Assembly (NCBI GenBank): GCA_963666535.1
Contig: OY762913.1
Location: forward strand, 2,356,001 to 2,420,000
Direction: 5' to 3'
DNA: 64,000 nucleotides
From: G963666535 sp963666535
GTDB taxonomy: Bacteria > Bacillota > Clostridia > Oscillospirales > Oscillospiraceae
Shown here: positions 40,699 to 49,783 of the stretch, piece by piece
Position numbering within the stretch: position 1 is the stretch's first letter
How the letters are laid out: each line of letters begins with the position of its first letter
Program-made: the position numbers and the translations under genes
Notes under the pieces: generated by a model
Databases searched by the model: none
Told to the model about the DNA's origin: nothing
Seen by the model: the letters and a program-made list of their open reading frames with translations, nothing else

Positions 40699-41069
40699 TT
40701 CATTTCTCCCCCGGCCTGCACAACCTCTCGATACATATACCGCTCGTCAAACTGATCTTCAGGTATTTCGCAGACCATCATATCTTCTTCGCATTCGCAA
40801 TCCTCGTTTCCGCAGTCCTCGCAGGCAACGCCGAACTTCTTACAGTCGCCCCCGTCCGCAGGATAGGCCATCGGGCAGGAATGGGCGAAACAGCAGCCTA
40901 CGCCGTCCTCTTCCTCTGCTTCCGGGTGCCGGCAATTGTATCCGTTGTTTGGGCTTGGGTCTCTGCCGGGATAGAATGTATCGTCATCCGGGTTCTTTGG
41001 AGTGAGATATGCATTGAAGAAATAGCCACACCTGTTTGCCCATGTGTTGAGCCGCATAATGACTGTCAT
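40695..41069 (-). CDS. Cys-rich acidic phage protein
   Basis: One hundred and twenty-four residues with at least ten Cys, among them ACEDCGNEDCECEED. The middle (YNCRHPEAEEEDGVGCCFAH) is typical of metal-binding phage proteins. Unknown function. Confidence 0.65.
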   Translation of the reverse strand: MTVIMRLNTWANRCGYFFNAYLTPKNPDDDTFYPGRDPSPNNGYNCRHPEAEEEDGVGCCFAHSCPMAYPADGGDCKKFGVACEDCGNEDCECEEDMMVCEIPEDQFDERYMYREVVQAGGEMK

Positions 41070-41461
41070 TTTGCATCTCCCTCCCCGGTCTGAGCGACCG
41101 ATCCCAATGTTGACATATCGTATCCGCTCTCAATGAAACGCAGCGTCTTTCCATGGTTTACAGAGTTCCCGAGATAGGTATAAATTTGCTCCATCTCTTC
41201 GCGGGTGAAGCTTGTCCCAAGAAAGCTATTAATGCCGCCCATGTGGTAGGCCTGTGACTGGCGAGAACCGCCCTTGACTGCCTCGCGGGAAAACCATTCA
41301 ATAATCTTCGCATTGAGTTCCAGCTCCGTTTCCACGCCGTCCAGCATGATATAGCTGTTCCTGGCCGGGTGGGCTATAAATTCAAAGCTGGCATTCACAA
41401 AGCACTTGGGGAAGGCCGCACGGAGTCGATTGCGGATTTCCAATCTCTCAAACACGTTCAT
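41066..41461 (-). CDS. Hypothetical protein
   Basis: One hundred and thirty-one residues: LEIRNRLRAAFPKCFVNASF, YIMLDGVETELELNAKIIEW, TFTREEMEQIYTYLGN-like helix. No family recognised. Coupled to both neighbours by short overlaps. Confidence 0.65.
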   Translation of the reverse strand: MNVFERLEIRNRLRAAFPKCFVNASFEFIAHPARNSYIMLDGVETELELNAKIIEWFSREAVKGGSRQSQAYHMGGINSFLGTSFTREEMEQIYTYLGNSVNHGKTLRFIESGYDMSTLGSVAQTGEGDAK

Positions 41462-42002
41462 GGTCGGTCCCTCCGCACATTTCGTTCAGCAGCTTCACAT
41501 ACCAAACGTTTTGAATATCATCCGGCGTAATGCCCTTCAGATCCTCCGGGCGCTCAATTTCGCCCCACCAGCTTTCCGCTCCATAGATTATTTTTTTCAG
41601 CTCCGGTATGAAAATTGCCGGATTCGTCATGGCACCGATATGGAGTTTTTGATCATCGTGACGGAAGGATACCGTCGCGCCTATCGGAAGATCTCCAAGC
41701 AGAATGCCGAGATATGTCTTGCCGCCATATTCCTCTCCGCAGGGCTTAATTTTGACGAGCCGGCCGCATTTGGATAAAGACCATTTGCAATTTTCCGAAA
41801 ACGTGTCTTCGATGCCCTGAATGGTCAAGGGATACTCTATGTACCGGGAGCTGTACTTTTCGCAGGCTTCGCAGATATCATCGGTCACGGTCTTAATTTT
41901 TTCATCCTCCCAGCCGTCAACGTGGCAATGCCATTCAAGGCTCTCGGTTCGCATAGACGGGTGAGAATATCGGCAGCGTTTAATTTTCTTGTCCTCGCTC
42001 AT
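41448..42002 (-). CDS. Hypothetical protein with Cys motifs
   Basis: One hundred and eighty-four residues. The N-terminus has CRYSHPSMRTESLEWHCHVD and ICEACEKYSS, possibly a zinc site, then YGGKTYLGILLGDLPIGATV, a beta part. Found among small modification and repair genes. Function unknown. Confidence 0.6.
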   Translation of the reverse strand: MSEDKKIKRCRYSHPSMRTESLEWHCHVDGWEDEKIKTVTDDICEACEKYSSRYIEYPLTIQGIEDTFSENCKWSLSKCGRLVKIKPCGEEYGGKTYLGILLGDLPIGATVSFRHDDQKLHIGAMTNPAIFIPELKKIIYGAESWWGEIERPEDLKGITPDDIQNVWYVKLLNEMCGGTDHERV

Positions 42003-42396
42003 AAATGGGCTCCTTTCTCAGTAGCGAATACGCCCTTTGGAGCATATTCATGTCAAAATATCCGAAGTGGCATTCCTCTTCTGGGACTCCAAGTCGCTCG
42101 GACAGCCAACGGTAGGCCTTACGGCGGGGATTCTGGCCGGTGCCCTTGCTCGGCTTGTCTTTCCACCGGGTGTCAAAGAGGTCGTGGCAGGTCATCTTCA
42201 TGCTTCGCATCTCCTTGTTGGAGAGGATTCCAAGGGCTTCTCTCGGCCTCGGCTCATGAGTGCCGACGTAGGCCCCGCATTTCGTGCAGAGATAGCACAT
42301 GCCGCTTCCGTACTTGTGGCCATATACTGCGGCGTTTGAGGTGTAAATGACCTGGCCTCCGCAGATATTGCAGGTTGTGGGATGCAGATCAATCAT
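41980..42396 (-). CDS. DUF3268-family zinc-finger protein
   Basis: One hundred and thirty-eight residues with the DUF3268 pattern: CNICGGQVIYTSNAAVYGHK, MCYLCTKCGAYVGTHEPRP, EALGILSNKEMRSMKMTCHD, and FDTRWK. Two CxxC pairs form a zinc ribbon. Common in clostridial phages; function unknown. Confidence 0.85.
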   Translation of the reverse strand: MIDLHPTTCNICGGQVIYTSNAAVYGHKYGSGMCYLCTKCGAYVGTHEPRPREALGILSNKEMRSMKMTCHDLFDTRWKDKPSKGTGQNPRRKAYRWLSERLGVPEEECHFGYFDMNMLQRAYSLLRKEPIYERGQEN

Positions 42397-42659
42397 CAGT
42401 CATTTCTCCTTCCATCGATGACGGTAAATTTCTGCCGGGCGCAAAGCGCGCGGGCTTCCGTCAATTTTTTTGGTTCAACATATCCAGAGCACTCCTCGCG
42501 CCACTGGCTGCGCTTGCGCCAATCGCCACTCCAGTGTGTGCATTCGTCGCAGGTGTAGCAGATATCCTCGACATTCCGAATCTCACCTGGGGTGAAGTAT
42601 GCGAGGGTCAGCTCGGCGCTTCTGGCGCATAGATTGCACTTACATTGATAGCAGCTCAT
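42396..42659 (-). CDS. Cys-rich phage protein
   Basis: Eighty-seven residues with four Cys-rich pairs (CYQCKCNLCARS, ICYTCDECTHW). Start at 42659. Likely a metal-binding phage protein of unknown role. Confidence 0.65.
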   Translation of the reverse strand: MSCYQCKCNLCARSAELTLAYFTPGEIRNVEDICYTCDECTHWSGDWRKRSQWREECSGYVEPKKLTEARALCARQKFTVIDGRRND

Positions 42660-42865
42660 GGGCGCCGCACCTGCGGCCACGGGAAACTCTCCCGGATTTT
42701 TACCCCGTTGACAATGAATTCGGCATCAAAGAACCGATGCTTCGGATGTATGTAGACAACCGTCCCGGTCATGGCCTTGTGGGGTCCCTTCTTTTCGTCG
42801 CCTTCTGTGAAGGTCTCGGGCACCAGCTGCAGTTGCGTTCCTATGCGAATTTCTTGTCTCACCAT
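42656..42865 (-). CDS. Conserved small phage protein
   Basis: Sixty-nine residues; GTVVYIHPKHRFFDAEFIVN suggests a small SH3-like barrel. Overlaps both neighbours by a few bases. Confidence 0.65.
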   Translation of the reverse strand: MVRQEIRIGTQLQLVPETFTEGDEKKGPHKAMTGTVVYIHPKHRFFDAEFIVNGVKIRESFPWPQVRRP

Positions 42866-43560
42866 ACTTGCTCCTTTTCGTCATCGGCTATGTCGAGGAT
42901 CTGCAGCTGCGGATTATAGGTGCTGTCAAAAACAACCCCGCCGCCATCTTTCAGGCGCTTCAGCACCGAAAGCACCATCCATTTCTGATCGCTGTCGGTC
43001 ATTTCCTGAAAACGGCTATTAATTTTTCGCCGCAGACCCACAAAGCCGTTTGCCTTGGTGTATAAAATGACACCTACACCGTCAGGTACAAGGTCTTCCA
43101 CTTGCGGATAGAGTTCTTTTGGCATCACGTAAAAGTTCAGGTTTCCGACAAAGTTATGTCCGTGTATAGATTTGAAGTCTGATTTGGTAATCTTTATTTC
43201 AAAGCAGGTGATGAGCACCTTCGGCACTCCGTTGGTGGCTAAGGCGTTCCATCGGCAGTCGGCTTTATCACAGGCTCTTTTTATATCTTTGTCCTCGACA
43301 CCATGCGGGCATTTCCATGCGTGAACTCCGTCCTGCTTGTACTTAAAGAGCCTGCACACCCTATTTTTTGAGAGATTCCCGAAATACTCGTTGACGCGAA
43401 CACAGTCAATAATTCCTCCGGAGGTCGTTCCGCACTCTGCCGGTACCTCAAAAGCGGTTGACCAGCCGCGGAATTTGTTAATCTTAATACCGCCGATCTC
43501 TGCGGGGGCATAATATTTAAGCGCACGTTCGATGGTCTTGGTTAACTCGGTTTTTGCCAT
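42859..43560 (-). CDS. PD-(D/E)XK nuclease-like protein, MmcB-type
   Basis: Two hundred and thirty-three residues. The likely nuclease core has Asp in GGIIDCVRVNEYF (about residue 51) and ITCFEIKITKSDFKSIHGHN (about residues 116-135) with the ExK of the PD-(D/E)XK fold. VGVILYTKANGFVGLRRK follows. The pattern resembles MmcB-type repair nucleases. Could act in phage recombination or degradation of DNA. It follows the Dam methylase gene. Confidence 0.65.
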   Translation of the reverse strand: MAKTELTKTIERALKYYAPAEIGGIKINKFRGWSTAFEVPAECGTTSGGIIDCVRVNEYFGNLSKNRVCRLFKYKQDGVHAWKCPHGVEDKDIKRACDKADCRWNALATNGVPKVLITCFEIKITKSDFKSIHGHNFVGNLNFYVMPKELYPQVEDLVPDGVGVILYTKANGFVGLRRKINSRFQEMTDSDQKWMVLSVLKRLKDGGGVVFDSTYNPQLQILDIADDEKEQVW

Positions 43561-43572
43561 GTCGCACCCCCG

Positions 43573-44373
43573 TCAGAATAATTTTTGCTGAACGCTCGGT
43601 TGAAAGTTCATCCAAAGCACTTCTCTCCGCTTTGTGGACGTCTGCGCTATGGCGGTGGCCGTATCACGATGCCATCCGCGGAGCGCGTCATCATAGAGTT
43701 GGCTTTCATAGCCAGAAATGAGCACAGGCCCCTTGTGGGCTTTCAGCGCGTCCAGAAGATCGATATGATCTGCGTCTGTCATTTCGCAGCGGTACTGCTT
43801 CCCGTGCCTGGTACCGAGGACATAGGGGGGGTCTGCATAAATCAGGACATTTGGAAAGTTGAACCGCTCGATTAGTTCGGCAGCGGGGCGGTTTTCTATC
43901 TGCACGCCCCGCAGGCGCTCCGCAGCTTCAAATATGACATCCGGTGTTTTGCACCAGTATGTTGCCGCATATGCCTTTTCGCGCCCCTGCACATCGTTCT
44001 TCCAGCCCACTTTCTCGCCGGTAGTGCGGAAACCGTGCCCCATCATCATCCGAGCGTAAAAGTTTACCGCTCTCTGGAAGCTGTCCCGCTCGGTGTACTG
44101 TGCCTCCCATGCCTTGTCGTAAACATCTCTGGCATAAGGTGTCCAGTAAATCGCCTGTGCCAGCCTTTCTGGGTCTGTGCGTATCCACTCGAACAGATTT
44201 ATCACTTCTCCATCGAGGTCGTTGACAGTCTCAATGGCGCTGCGCTCTTTGGTGAACAGCACAGCTCCGGAGCCGAGGAATGGTTCGAGATAACTGTGGT
44301 GCCTTGGGAAATGCCCTATTATCCATGCGGAGAGAGACCATTTTGCGCCCGGGTATTTGACCACGGCGTTCAT
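43573..44373 (-). CDS. DNA adenine methylase, Dam/D12 class
   Basis: Two hundred and sixty-six residues: N-terminal VKYPGAKWSLSAWIIGHFP, SYLEPFLGSGAVLF (AdoMet motif I), and VLIYADPPYVLGTR (motif IV DPPY). D12-class enzymes methylate adenine N6. The extreme C-terminus is QQKLF, which fits a sliding-clamp-binding pentapeptide. Overlaps the ASCH gene by 4 bases (ATGA). Confidence 0.9.
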   Translation of the reverse strand: MNAVVKYPGAKWSLSAWIIGHFPRHHSYLEPFLGSGAVLFTKERSAIETVNDLDGEVINLFEWIRTDPERLAQAIYWTPYARDVYDKAWEAQYTERDSFQRAVNFYARMMMGHGFRTTGEKVGWKNDVQGREKAYAATYWCKTPDVIFEAAERLRGVQIENRPAAELIERFNFPNVLIYADPPYVLGTRHGKQYRCEMTDADHIDLLDALKAHKGPVLISGYESQLYDDALRGWHRDTATAIAQTSTKRREVLWMNFQPSVQQKLF

Positions 44374-44747
44374 TTGGCTCTACCGTAGCACCAGCTCTGC
44401 GGCGGCCTGGAAAGGCCAAAATCCGCGAGCTGCAACGTGCTTGACAGCTTCCTGGGGTTGCTGATATTCCACGCATAGACTTTCTTCTCGCCGACGTATT
44501 TCCGCAGCTGCTCCATTGTGAGGCAGGCTTTTTGGGCCATCAGGGCGGCATCCAGTTTTGAGTCTGCTTTCGCGCATTCAGCGAGGATGCAGACGCCAAC
44601 AATAGCCTTTCTTCCGTCCTTGCCGCACTCATAGAGGAATACGCGCTTTACCGGCTTTTGCGGGAAGCTCTTGCGTAGCTCCCACGTTTTCTCACCCGAC
44701 AGCACCTTCACGCAGTGCTCATGGCGAATACTCAGCACAATATCCAT
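44370..44747 (-). CDS. ASCH/PUA-like domain protein
   Basis: One hundred and twenty-five residues. The start (LSIRHEHCVKVLSGEKTWEL, RK) is the typical ASCH-domain beginning. ASCH domains resemble PUA and bind RNA or modified bases. Start at 44747 behind GGAGG. It sits between the clamp and Dam genes. Confidence 0.75.
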   Translation of the reverse strand: MDIVLSIRHEHCVKVLSGEKTWELRKSFPQKPVKRVFLYECGKDGRKAIVGVCILAECAKADSKLDAALMAQKACLTMEQLRKYVGEKKVYAWNISNPRKLSSTLQLADFGLSRPPQSWCYGRAK

Positions 44748-44760
44748 CGGCGAGCCTCCG

Positions 44761-45831
44761 TCAGTTTCCCGACATGCGGACGGGCAGAACCAGCGACTTG
44801 ATCTCGCCGTCATCTACCACCATCGGGGAGGATGAGCCGCCGAAGGAGCAGTCGAGCCCGACGCCGCGGTAGGATTTGATGCAGTCCATCAGGTACTTGG
44901 CATTGAACGCGATGCGGACGGCCTCATCGATGCTGGTGTCCATATGGAGATCCTCCGCATACTCACCGAGAGCCGAATGCGTGGTGATCTTCATGCTTTC
45001 GCCCTGCAGGTCCATGATGACCTGTGGGCGGCCTTTGTCCTCGGCGCAGATTGCAGACCGCTTGATGCTGTCAAGGAAGGAGCGCCGGTCAATTACCACG
45101 TTGTTGGTATGATTGGGGAAGGTTTTGCGGTAATCGACGAACTCGCCCTCAAGCAGCCGGGAGTAAAACGCATATTCGGCACTCACGAATATGGCGCTGC
45201 GCTTGTTGTAGCTAATATCAACTTTTCCGCTGATTCCGAGGCCGAGAAACGTATTTACTGCCGCCCGTGGCACGATCATCTTGATTTGCTCGGGATACTT
45301 CAGCTGCGCCCACGCGACACGGTAGCCGTCACAGCCCACAAGGTTCAGGTTCTCGCCATCACCCTCGAACAGCATTCCGTTCATAGCCGGACGATTGCTC
45401 GTGGTGCCGACCGCATACATGATGGAACTGATTGCTTCCAGCAATCCCTCGCTGTCCACACCCACTTTGCTGGCGCTTTCGAGCTCTGGGATGTCCGGGT
45501 AGTCCTGCGGCGGGAAACTCTGGAACCTGTTGGAGATCGTTTCCGTGCGGATAACGATGGTGTCGTTCTCCCCGCTTGCGGAGCTCTGCGAACTGATTTC
45601 CACCTCACCGTCCGGCAGACTCTCGATCATTTCAATTGCCCGCTGCGGGATAATAAACTGTTCGTCAGCATCACAGTCAATGTTGGTGCGAAGTGCCATT
45701 TCAAGATTGTTTGCCGTCAGGGTTCCGTTTTTCACCAGTACGCCCTTCATGCTCTCGATAGCGGGCTTAGAAGGAATAATGCTTTTCAGTTTCGCCAGCT
45801 TGCCGGCGATTTCGCTCTTGTCAATTTTCAT
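44761..45831 (-). CDS. dnaN: DNA polymerase III beta sliding clamp, phage-encoded
   Basis: Three hundred and fifty-six residues with the three-domain clamp pattern: KAIDSMKGVLV-like first repeat (AIESMKGVLVKNGTLTANNL), AVGTTSNRPAMNGMLFEGDG, LVGCDGYRVAWAQL in the middle, and KSYRGVGLDCSFGGSSSPMV, then SLVLPVRMSGN at the end. It encircles DNA and tethers polymerases and repair proteins. A phage copy may redirect these to phage DNA. AGGTGG lies before ATG 45831. Confidence 0.9.
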   Translation of the reverse strand: MKIDKSEIAGKLAKLKSIIPSKPAIESMKGVLVKNGTLTANNLEMALRTNIDCDADEQFIIPQRAIEMIESLPDGEVEISSQSSASGENDTIVIRTETISNRFQSFPPQDYPDIPELESASKVGVDSEGLLEAISSIMYAVGTTSNRPAMNGMLFEGDGENLNLVGCDGYRVAWAQLKYPEQIKMIVPRAAVNTFLGLGISGKVDISYNKRSAIFVSAEYAFYSRLLEGEFVDYRKTFPNHTNNVVIDRRSFLDSIKRSAICAEDKGRPQVIMDLQGESMKITTHSALGEYAEDLHMDTSIDEAVRIAFNAKYLMDCIKSYRGVGLDCSFGGSSSPMVVDDGEIKSLVLPVRMSGN

Positions 45832-45839
45832 TTTCCACC

Positions 45840-46397
45840 TCAATCAAAAATCAGGAGAATCCCGTTTTGCATCGAAACCGCATAGGGTTTCAGATCCTCC
45901 GCTGTCATGTACTTACGCCCGAACCGCTCCTTCATCTCGGACCATACCGCCCAAGGAACACGGTAAAACGACCGTAATGATAGAGAAACCATCACATAGG
46001 CCCATGCCCCCAGCAGCTCGTGACTTATCAGCGCCCGTTTCTGCTCCGCCGTCACAACCGACTGCTCGATGCGGTCGCTCGTAGACGTCTTGGCCTCGAA
46101 CACGACGGACCGGCCACCTTTCAGCGTCCCCTGAAAATCCGGCTGCGCCTGTTTCGTGAAAACCCCCTCGAACACGAACATCCCATTCTGGTTTTTGTGG
46201 CGGCCGCTGGTGACTTTGAACGGTTCTGGGGTTTTGTCTACCTCCGCATACCCTCGCATGCGGTAATGCTCGCAAGCGGCCTTGATGTATTCCTCAAAGG
46301 CATCGCCGGTTCCCCGGTTTAAATACCCCTGTGCCTGCCTGCGCGGGTCTTTTTTCTTGGCGGCAGGATCGAAGTTTTCCCAGCCTTTAAATCCCAT
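45840..46397 (-). CDS. Holliday junction resolvase, RecU-like
   Basis: One hundred and eighty-five residues with the RecU pattern: GTGDAFEEYIKAACEHYRMR, AEVDKTPEPFKV, KQAQPDFQGTLKGGRSVVFE then AKTS (the PD-(D/E)XK active site), and VPWAVWSEMKERFGRKY. RecU resolves four-way junctions made by recombination. Start at 46397 lies in the end of the upstream gene. Confidence 0.85.
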   Translation of the reverse strand: MGFKGWENFDPAAKKKDPRRQAQGYLNRGTGDAFEEYIKAACEHYRMRGYAEVDKTPEPFKVTSGRHKNQNGMFVFEGVFTKQAQPDFQGTLKGGRSVVFEAKTSTSDRIEQSVVTAEQKRALISHELLGAWAYVMVSLSLRSFYRVPWAVWSEMKERFGRKYMTAEDLKPYAVSMQNGILLIFD

Positions 46398-46707
46398 GCA
46401 GCAGGCCCTCTTTCTCGGCCACCTTGCGGAGCTTATAGACTGTGGACTTTCCAATGCCGTTTCCGGTGCCGCTCAGCGCATCGAGGTGGGAAATGAAACC
46501 CGCAATGGCATTATCTCCGGTAGCGTGGTTAACTGATTTTGTAGCGCCCGCTTCTCTTGCTCCACGCTCCATGCCGTCCTCATAAGCCTTGGTCTGCAAG
46601 TCATTCAAATAGTGGTCTATCTGCTGATCCGTCATTTTGCGAATTTTTATGGCCTGCTCATGCGTGAGCCGTTCGCCCTCGGTCATGCGGCATTTTCTTT
46701 TTTTCAT
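46387..46707 (-). CDS. Hypothetical protein with C-terminal HTH-like segment
   Basis: One hundred and six residues. It is helical (KIRKMTDQQIDHYLNDLQTK), and the end GNGIGKSTVYKLRKVAEKEG looks like a small helix-turn-helix. Overlaps the radical-SAM-type gene by 4 bases and RecU by 11. Confidence 0.6.
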   Translation of the reverse strand: MKKRKCRMTEGERLTHEQAIKIRKMTDQQIDHYLNDLQTKAYEDGMERGAREAGATKSVNHATGDNAIAGFISHLDALSGTGNGIGKSTVYKLRKVAEKEGLLHGI

Positions 46708-47693
46708 TGGGATTCATCCTCCATACGAACCGGCGTATCGGCTTCCAGCCCCGCTTTCATCGCCTCAAAGCAACTGTCGCACAGATAGCCGAGAGAAAGG
46801 GCGCTTTGTCCACGCCCGGCTCTGGTGAGCAGCGCGGTCATTTGCTTCTTGGGAAAGTGCTCCTTGCAGATACTGCAGCGGCACCACAGCTTTTCTTTCT
46901 GCTTTTCTGTCAGCTGGCGTTCACGGCTCAGCTGATCCGTGAACGCCTGGGTAAAGTCTTCACACATCAGAGCCATCAGGCTGTCTTTCATGAAAAGCGG
47001 GACGCTGTTGTTTTCGCAGGCAGACATAATATTGAGTACCCATTCTTTCTGGGGAATGACCTTATTCTTTCGGTTTCCCGTCTCTGCACCCACGATCACC
47101 CAGTCTACCTTGCCAAACTTGCTGTCAGCCTCAAATTTTCCAAGAATAGGCTCTATGCTTATGAAGCTCTTGTATCCCTCCGCACCGAAGACAGGCATTT
47201 CCGGCTGCGTTGCGGTCGTTCCATACCACATATTCGGTCGTTTTGGGAGCTTCCCGGCCCACATAAGGGCGCTGTATCGCTGTGGATTCTTGGTGAGGAA
47301 CAGGTAGTTATGCTGCGGGAATTTCTCACAGGCGGCAAATACGGCCTCAATCCACTCGTCGGGTACCCATGCACCGAACAAGTCCGCCATCGAACAGACG
47401 AAGATATTGGCGCCCTGCTTCACACCTCCTGGCCAGTCGAGGCGGTATTCGTGAAGCGTAGGCTCAAAGCCATATGGAAACGCAATATTCCGATCATTCC
47501 GCGCGGCGAACGGTTTGCGCAGCACGTACAGGCCCTCGTTGCCGTTCCACAGCTCGGCGCTGGCCAAGTTCATACGGGCATCCCCCGAGAATCGCGCCGT
47601 CTGCCTCCTCGCGTAGCAATAGGGGCAGCCATGCCGGCAGCCGGTAACGGGATTCCATGTGTAGTCCGTCCATTCGATCTTGCTCTTATTCAA
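46704..47693 (-). CDS. DUF5131 / Gp37-Gp68 family radical-SAM-type protein
   Basis: Three hundred and twenty-nine residues. NKSKIEWTDYTWNPVTGCRH is followed by GCPYCYARR (the CxxxCxxC iron-sulfur motif) and FVCSMADLFGAWVPDEWIEA, the hallmark of DUF5131 (phage Gp37/Gp68). The end has two extra CxxC pairs (CRCSICKEH, YLCDSC). Members look like radical-SAM enzymes but their reaction is not known. Start is TTG at 47693, with GGAGG inside the preceding small gene. Confidence 0.85.
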   Translation of the reverse strand: MNKSKIEWTDYTWNPVTGCRHGCPYCYARRQTARFSGDARMNLASAELWNGNEGLYVLRKPFAARNDRNIAFPYGFEPTLHEYRLDWPGGVKQGANIFVCSMADLFGAWVPDEWIEAVFAACEKFPQHNYLFLTKNPQRYSALMWAGKLPKRPNMWYGTTATQPEMPVFGAEGYKSFISIEPILGKFEADSKFGKVDWVIVGAETGNRKNKVIPQKEWVLNIMSACENNSVPLFMKDSLMALMCEDFTQAFTDQLSRERQLTEKQKEKLWCRCSICKEHFPKKQMTALLTRAGRGQSALSLGYLCDSCFEAMKAGLEADTPVRMEDESQ

Positions 47694-47865
47694 AATCCTT
47701 TCCTCCTTCCGAATATTCCACATAGTAAATATTGGCTCCGTTTGGCTTGCCCTCCGGTTTTTCGCTGCCGATCCGGACAGCATAACCGGCTTTGATCAGC
47801 AGCTTTGCCAGCTCCAGCCGGTCAGCCTCGTTCAGGGCGTTTTGCTTCTGGTTGTATATTTTCAT
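47686..47865 (-). CDS. Small hypothetical protein, 59 residues
   Basis: A short open frame (MKIYNQKQNALNEADRLELA onward, ending YVEYSEGGKDFE) with AGAGGAAG before its ATG. It overlaps PcfJ's stop by 4 bases and the next gene's TTG start by 8, so coupling is likely. No family recognised. Confidence 0.6.
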   Translation of the reverse strand: MKIYNQKQNALNEADRLELAKLLIKAGYAVRIGSEKPEGKPNGANIYYVEYSEGGKDFE

Positions 47866-49772
47866 GCCGTCTTCCTCTCTGCCGTTGTGGGCCGCAGCTT
47901 GCGGACAAAGGAGTCCGCAAACTCCCTGACCTCTTTAGGAGCGGAGCAGTCGCCGAATCCGTAAAGCTGCCGGATTTTATAACCGCTCATTTCCACTTCC
48001 ATCGTAAAAAACGGCTTTTGCGGGTCATTCTCCCTGCGGATGAAGAAAATCAGGTTTGTGCCGGCGATATGCCGCTTGTAATAATTATCGCCGCCGACAC
48101 AGTGGTTAAGGGACTGTCCCTCGGTAATCAGGTCGCTGCGCAGCTGCGGAAGAATGATGCAGAAACCGTCCTTTTTGAATTCCGTTATTCTCAGGTCTTC
48201 ATATATCGGCCCGACGGCTTCCCTGAAGGCCGCATCTTCCTTGGCGTGTTTCACCGCATTGAACCTCGGCAAAATGGTGTCGTGGGCGTCCACCACATTT
48301 TTCGGCATGAGAACGGATTTGTGGGAAAGGTCCACTTTCAGAGTGGCCGACATGCTGATATAGTCCGTGTATTCGGTTATCAGCCAGCCGTATGTTTTCT
48401 TCGGGATGGCCGCTTTCTGCTTCCGGAAGTAATGGGCGAACCGGTCGAGCGACAGGTATTTGAGGGCATCAAGCGTAACGTCGCAGTATTTGTCAAGTTT
48501 CATTTCTCGCAGGGCCTCGAAGTTCTCGTCACTTACCCATTGGCCGTATCCCTTAATGATGCGGTGCTCCGCAAGTGACACGTTGAATTTGCTGTAAAGC
48601 GGAAGCATCTGTTTGGAAACTCCGAGCACGTTAGAAAACCCTTTACCAGTCAGCTCCATGCTATCAGCCTGAGACGCCAGCATCGGCATTTTCAGCTTGA
48701 ACAGGTATTCGGCTCCTGGGTCGAGCCGCAGGTTTTTCAGCAAATAATGGAATCTCATTTTGCAGTCCCGCCCGGCGAGCCCTTCCTTCAGGTTCACGTT
48801 GTAGTAGCTGTCGCCAAACACTTCATCGAGGTTGTCGGTATAGACGTAGCTTTCGTCGATGCAGCAGTCCTCGTTTTTCTTTCTGTACCAGTTCCAGCCC
48901 CAGCACTCTACGCACTGATACTTGTAGCAATAGATCTGCGGGCCCTTTTTAGTGTTCAAATGGAGGTTGTATGCATAATCGGAGAAGTCATACTTCGGAC
49001 TGTGGCTCGGGTGTGTAAACGTCCTTGTCACATCCGTCCACCGAAGCAGCAGCTGCCCGTCAACCTTCGCCGCGATGCAGATCTTTTCTTTGTTCGTGAT
49101 GCTGCTGGTGAACCATGAGCCGCGGTAGATTGAGAATTTCCCGCAGTGAGGGCATAGCCCTGTCTTTCCGGAAGCGGCGCTTTTGTCAACGGCAAAGTGC
49201 TTTCCGCAATGTCCGCAAACCGCCCGGCGTTTCCCGTCCTTCACCTTGTCGATGAAGATGTAGGAGAAGTCGAAAACGTGATCCTCACAGTAAGCTACGA
49301 GGTTTTCCGGTCGCTTGGGGTACATGTCGAAATGCTCTTTCATCAGATCGGTGCGCTTTTGATATTCTTTGGAGCGTTTTTCCGTGGCGATTCCGCTGGC
49401 AAATGCGTCCATCTGGCCTACAATGTCACTGCGGTGGCAATAGCTCTGTATGCGCAGGTTCAAGAATTCGTTTGCCAGATCCAGCTCCTGATCGGAACAA
49501 TACGCACCGTCGCCGCGCAGCAGGTTTCCCATGTGGTGGGTTGTCCAGCCTCCCGGTGCCGGGCCGGTCAATATCTGAAAACTGTTTCCATCCGTGAAAA
49601 AGCGATACGCAATAGAGCCTTTCTCCGAACGATACAGATCTACAACAAGCACGGTACCTGACCGCTTTAATGCTGCCGTATGAACGGCGGCCGAGTAATT
49701 CATTTTCTGCTTCTTGGGCACCGCCGGCATCTTGGCCGGTTCGACCGCAAGCAGTTCTTTCTTCACAAGCAT
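47862..49772 (-). CDS. PcfJ-like protein
   Basis: Six hundred and thirty-six residues. A zinc ribbon (AVCGHCGKHFAV, TGLCPHCGKFS) lies at about residues 190-225, with a central helical part and the PcfJ C-terminal domain LPQLRSDLITEGQSLNHCVG then GTNLIFFIRRENDPQKPFFT. PcfJ was named on the conjugative plasmid pCF10 and is also common in phages and mobile elements. Function unproven. It follows the PcfK-like gene, as elsewhere. Confidence 0.85.
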   Translation of the reverse strand: MLVKKELLAVEPAKMPAVPKKQKMNYSAAVHTAALKRSGTVLVVDLYRSEKGSIAYRFFTDGNSFQILTGPAPGGWTTHHMGNLLRGDGAYCSDQELDLANEFLNLRIQSYCHRSDIVGQMDAFASGIATEKRSKEYQKRTDLMKEHFDMYPKRPENLVAYCEDHVFDFSYIFIDKVKDGKRRAVCGHCGKHFAVDKSAASGKTGLCPHCGKFSIYRGSWFTSSITNKEKICIAAKVDGQLLLRWTDVTRTFTHPSHSPKYDFSDYAYNLHLNTKKGPQIYCYKYQCVECWGWNWYRKKNEDCCIDESYVYTDNLDEVFGDSYYNVNLKEGLAGRDCKMRFHYLLKNLRLDPGAEYLFKLKMPMLASQADSMELTGKGFSNVLGVSKQMLPLYSKFNVSLAEHRIIKGYGQWVSDENFEALREMKLDKYCDVTLDALKYLSLDRFAHYFRKQKAAIPKKTYGWLITEYTDYISMSATLKVDLSHKSVLMPKNVVDAHDTILPRFNAVKHAKEDAAFREAVGPIYEDLRITEFKKDGFCIILPQLRSDLITEGQSLNHCVGGDNYYKRHIAGTNLIFFIRRENDPQKPFFTMEVEMSGYKIRQLYGFGDCSAPKEVREFADSFVRKLRPTTAERKTA

Positions 49773-49783
49773 TACGCGCCCCC

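Noticed and set aside
47694..47783. Upstream extension of the DUF5131 gene
   Set aside because: The added residues overlap the small gene at 47686-47865 in another frame, and GGAGG points to the TTG start at 47693.
46707..47795. A 362-codon plus-strand frame
   Set aside because: It is the antisense of the DUF5131 gene, which has conserved iron-sulfur motifs.
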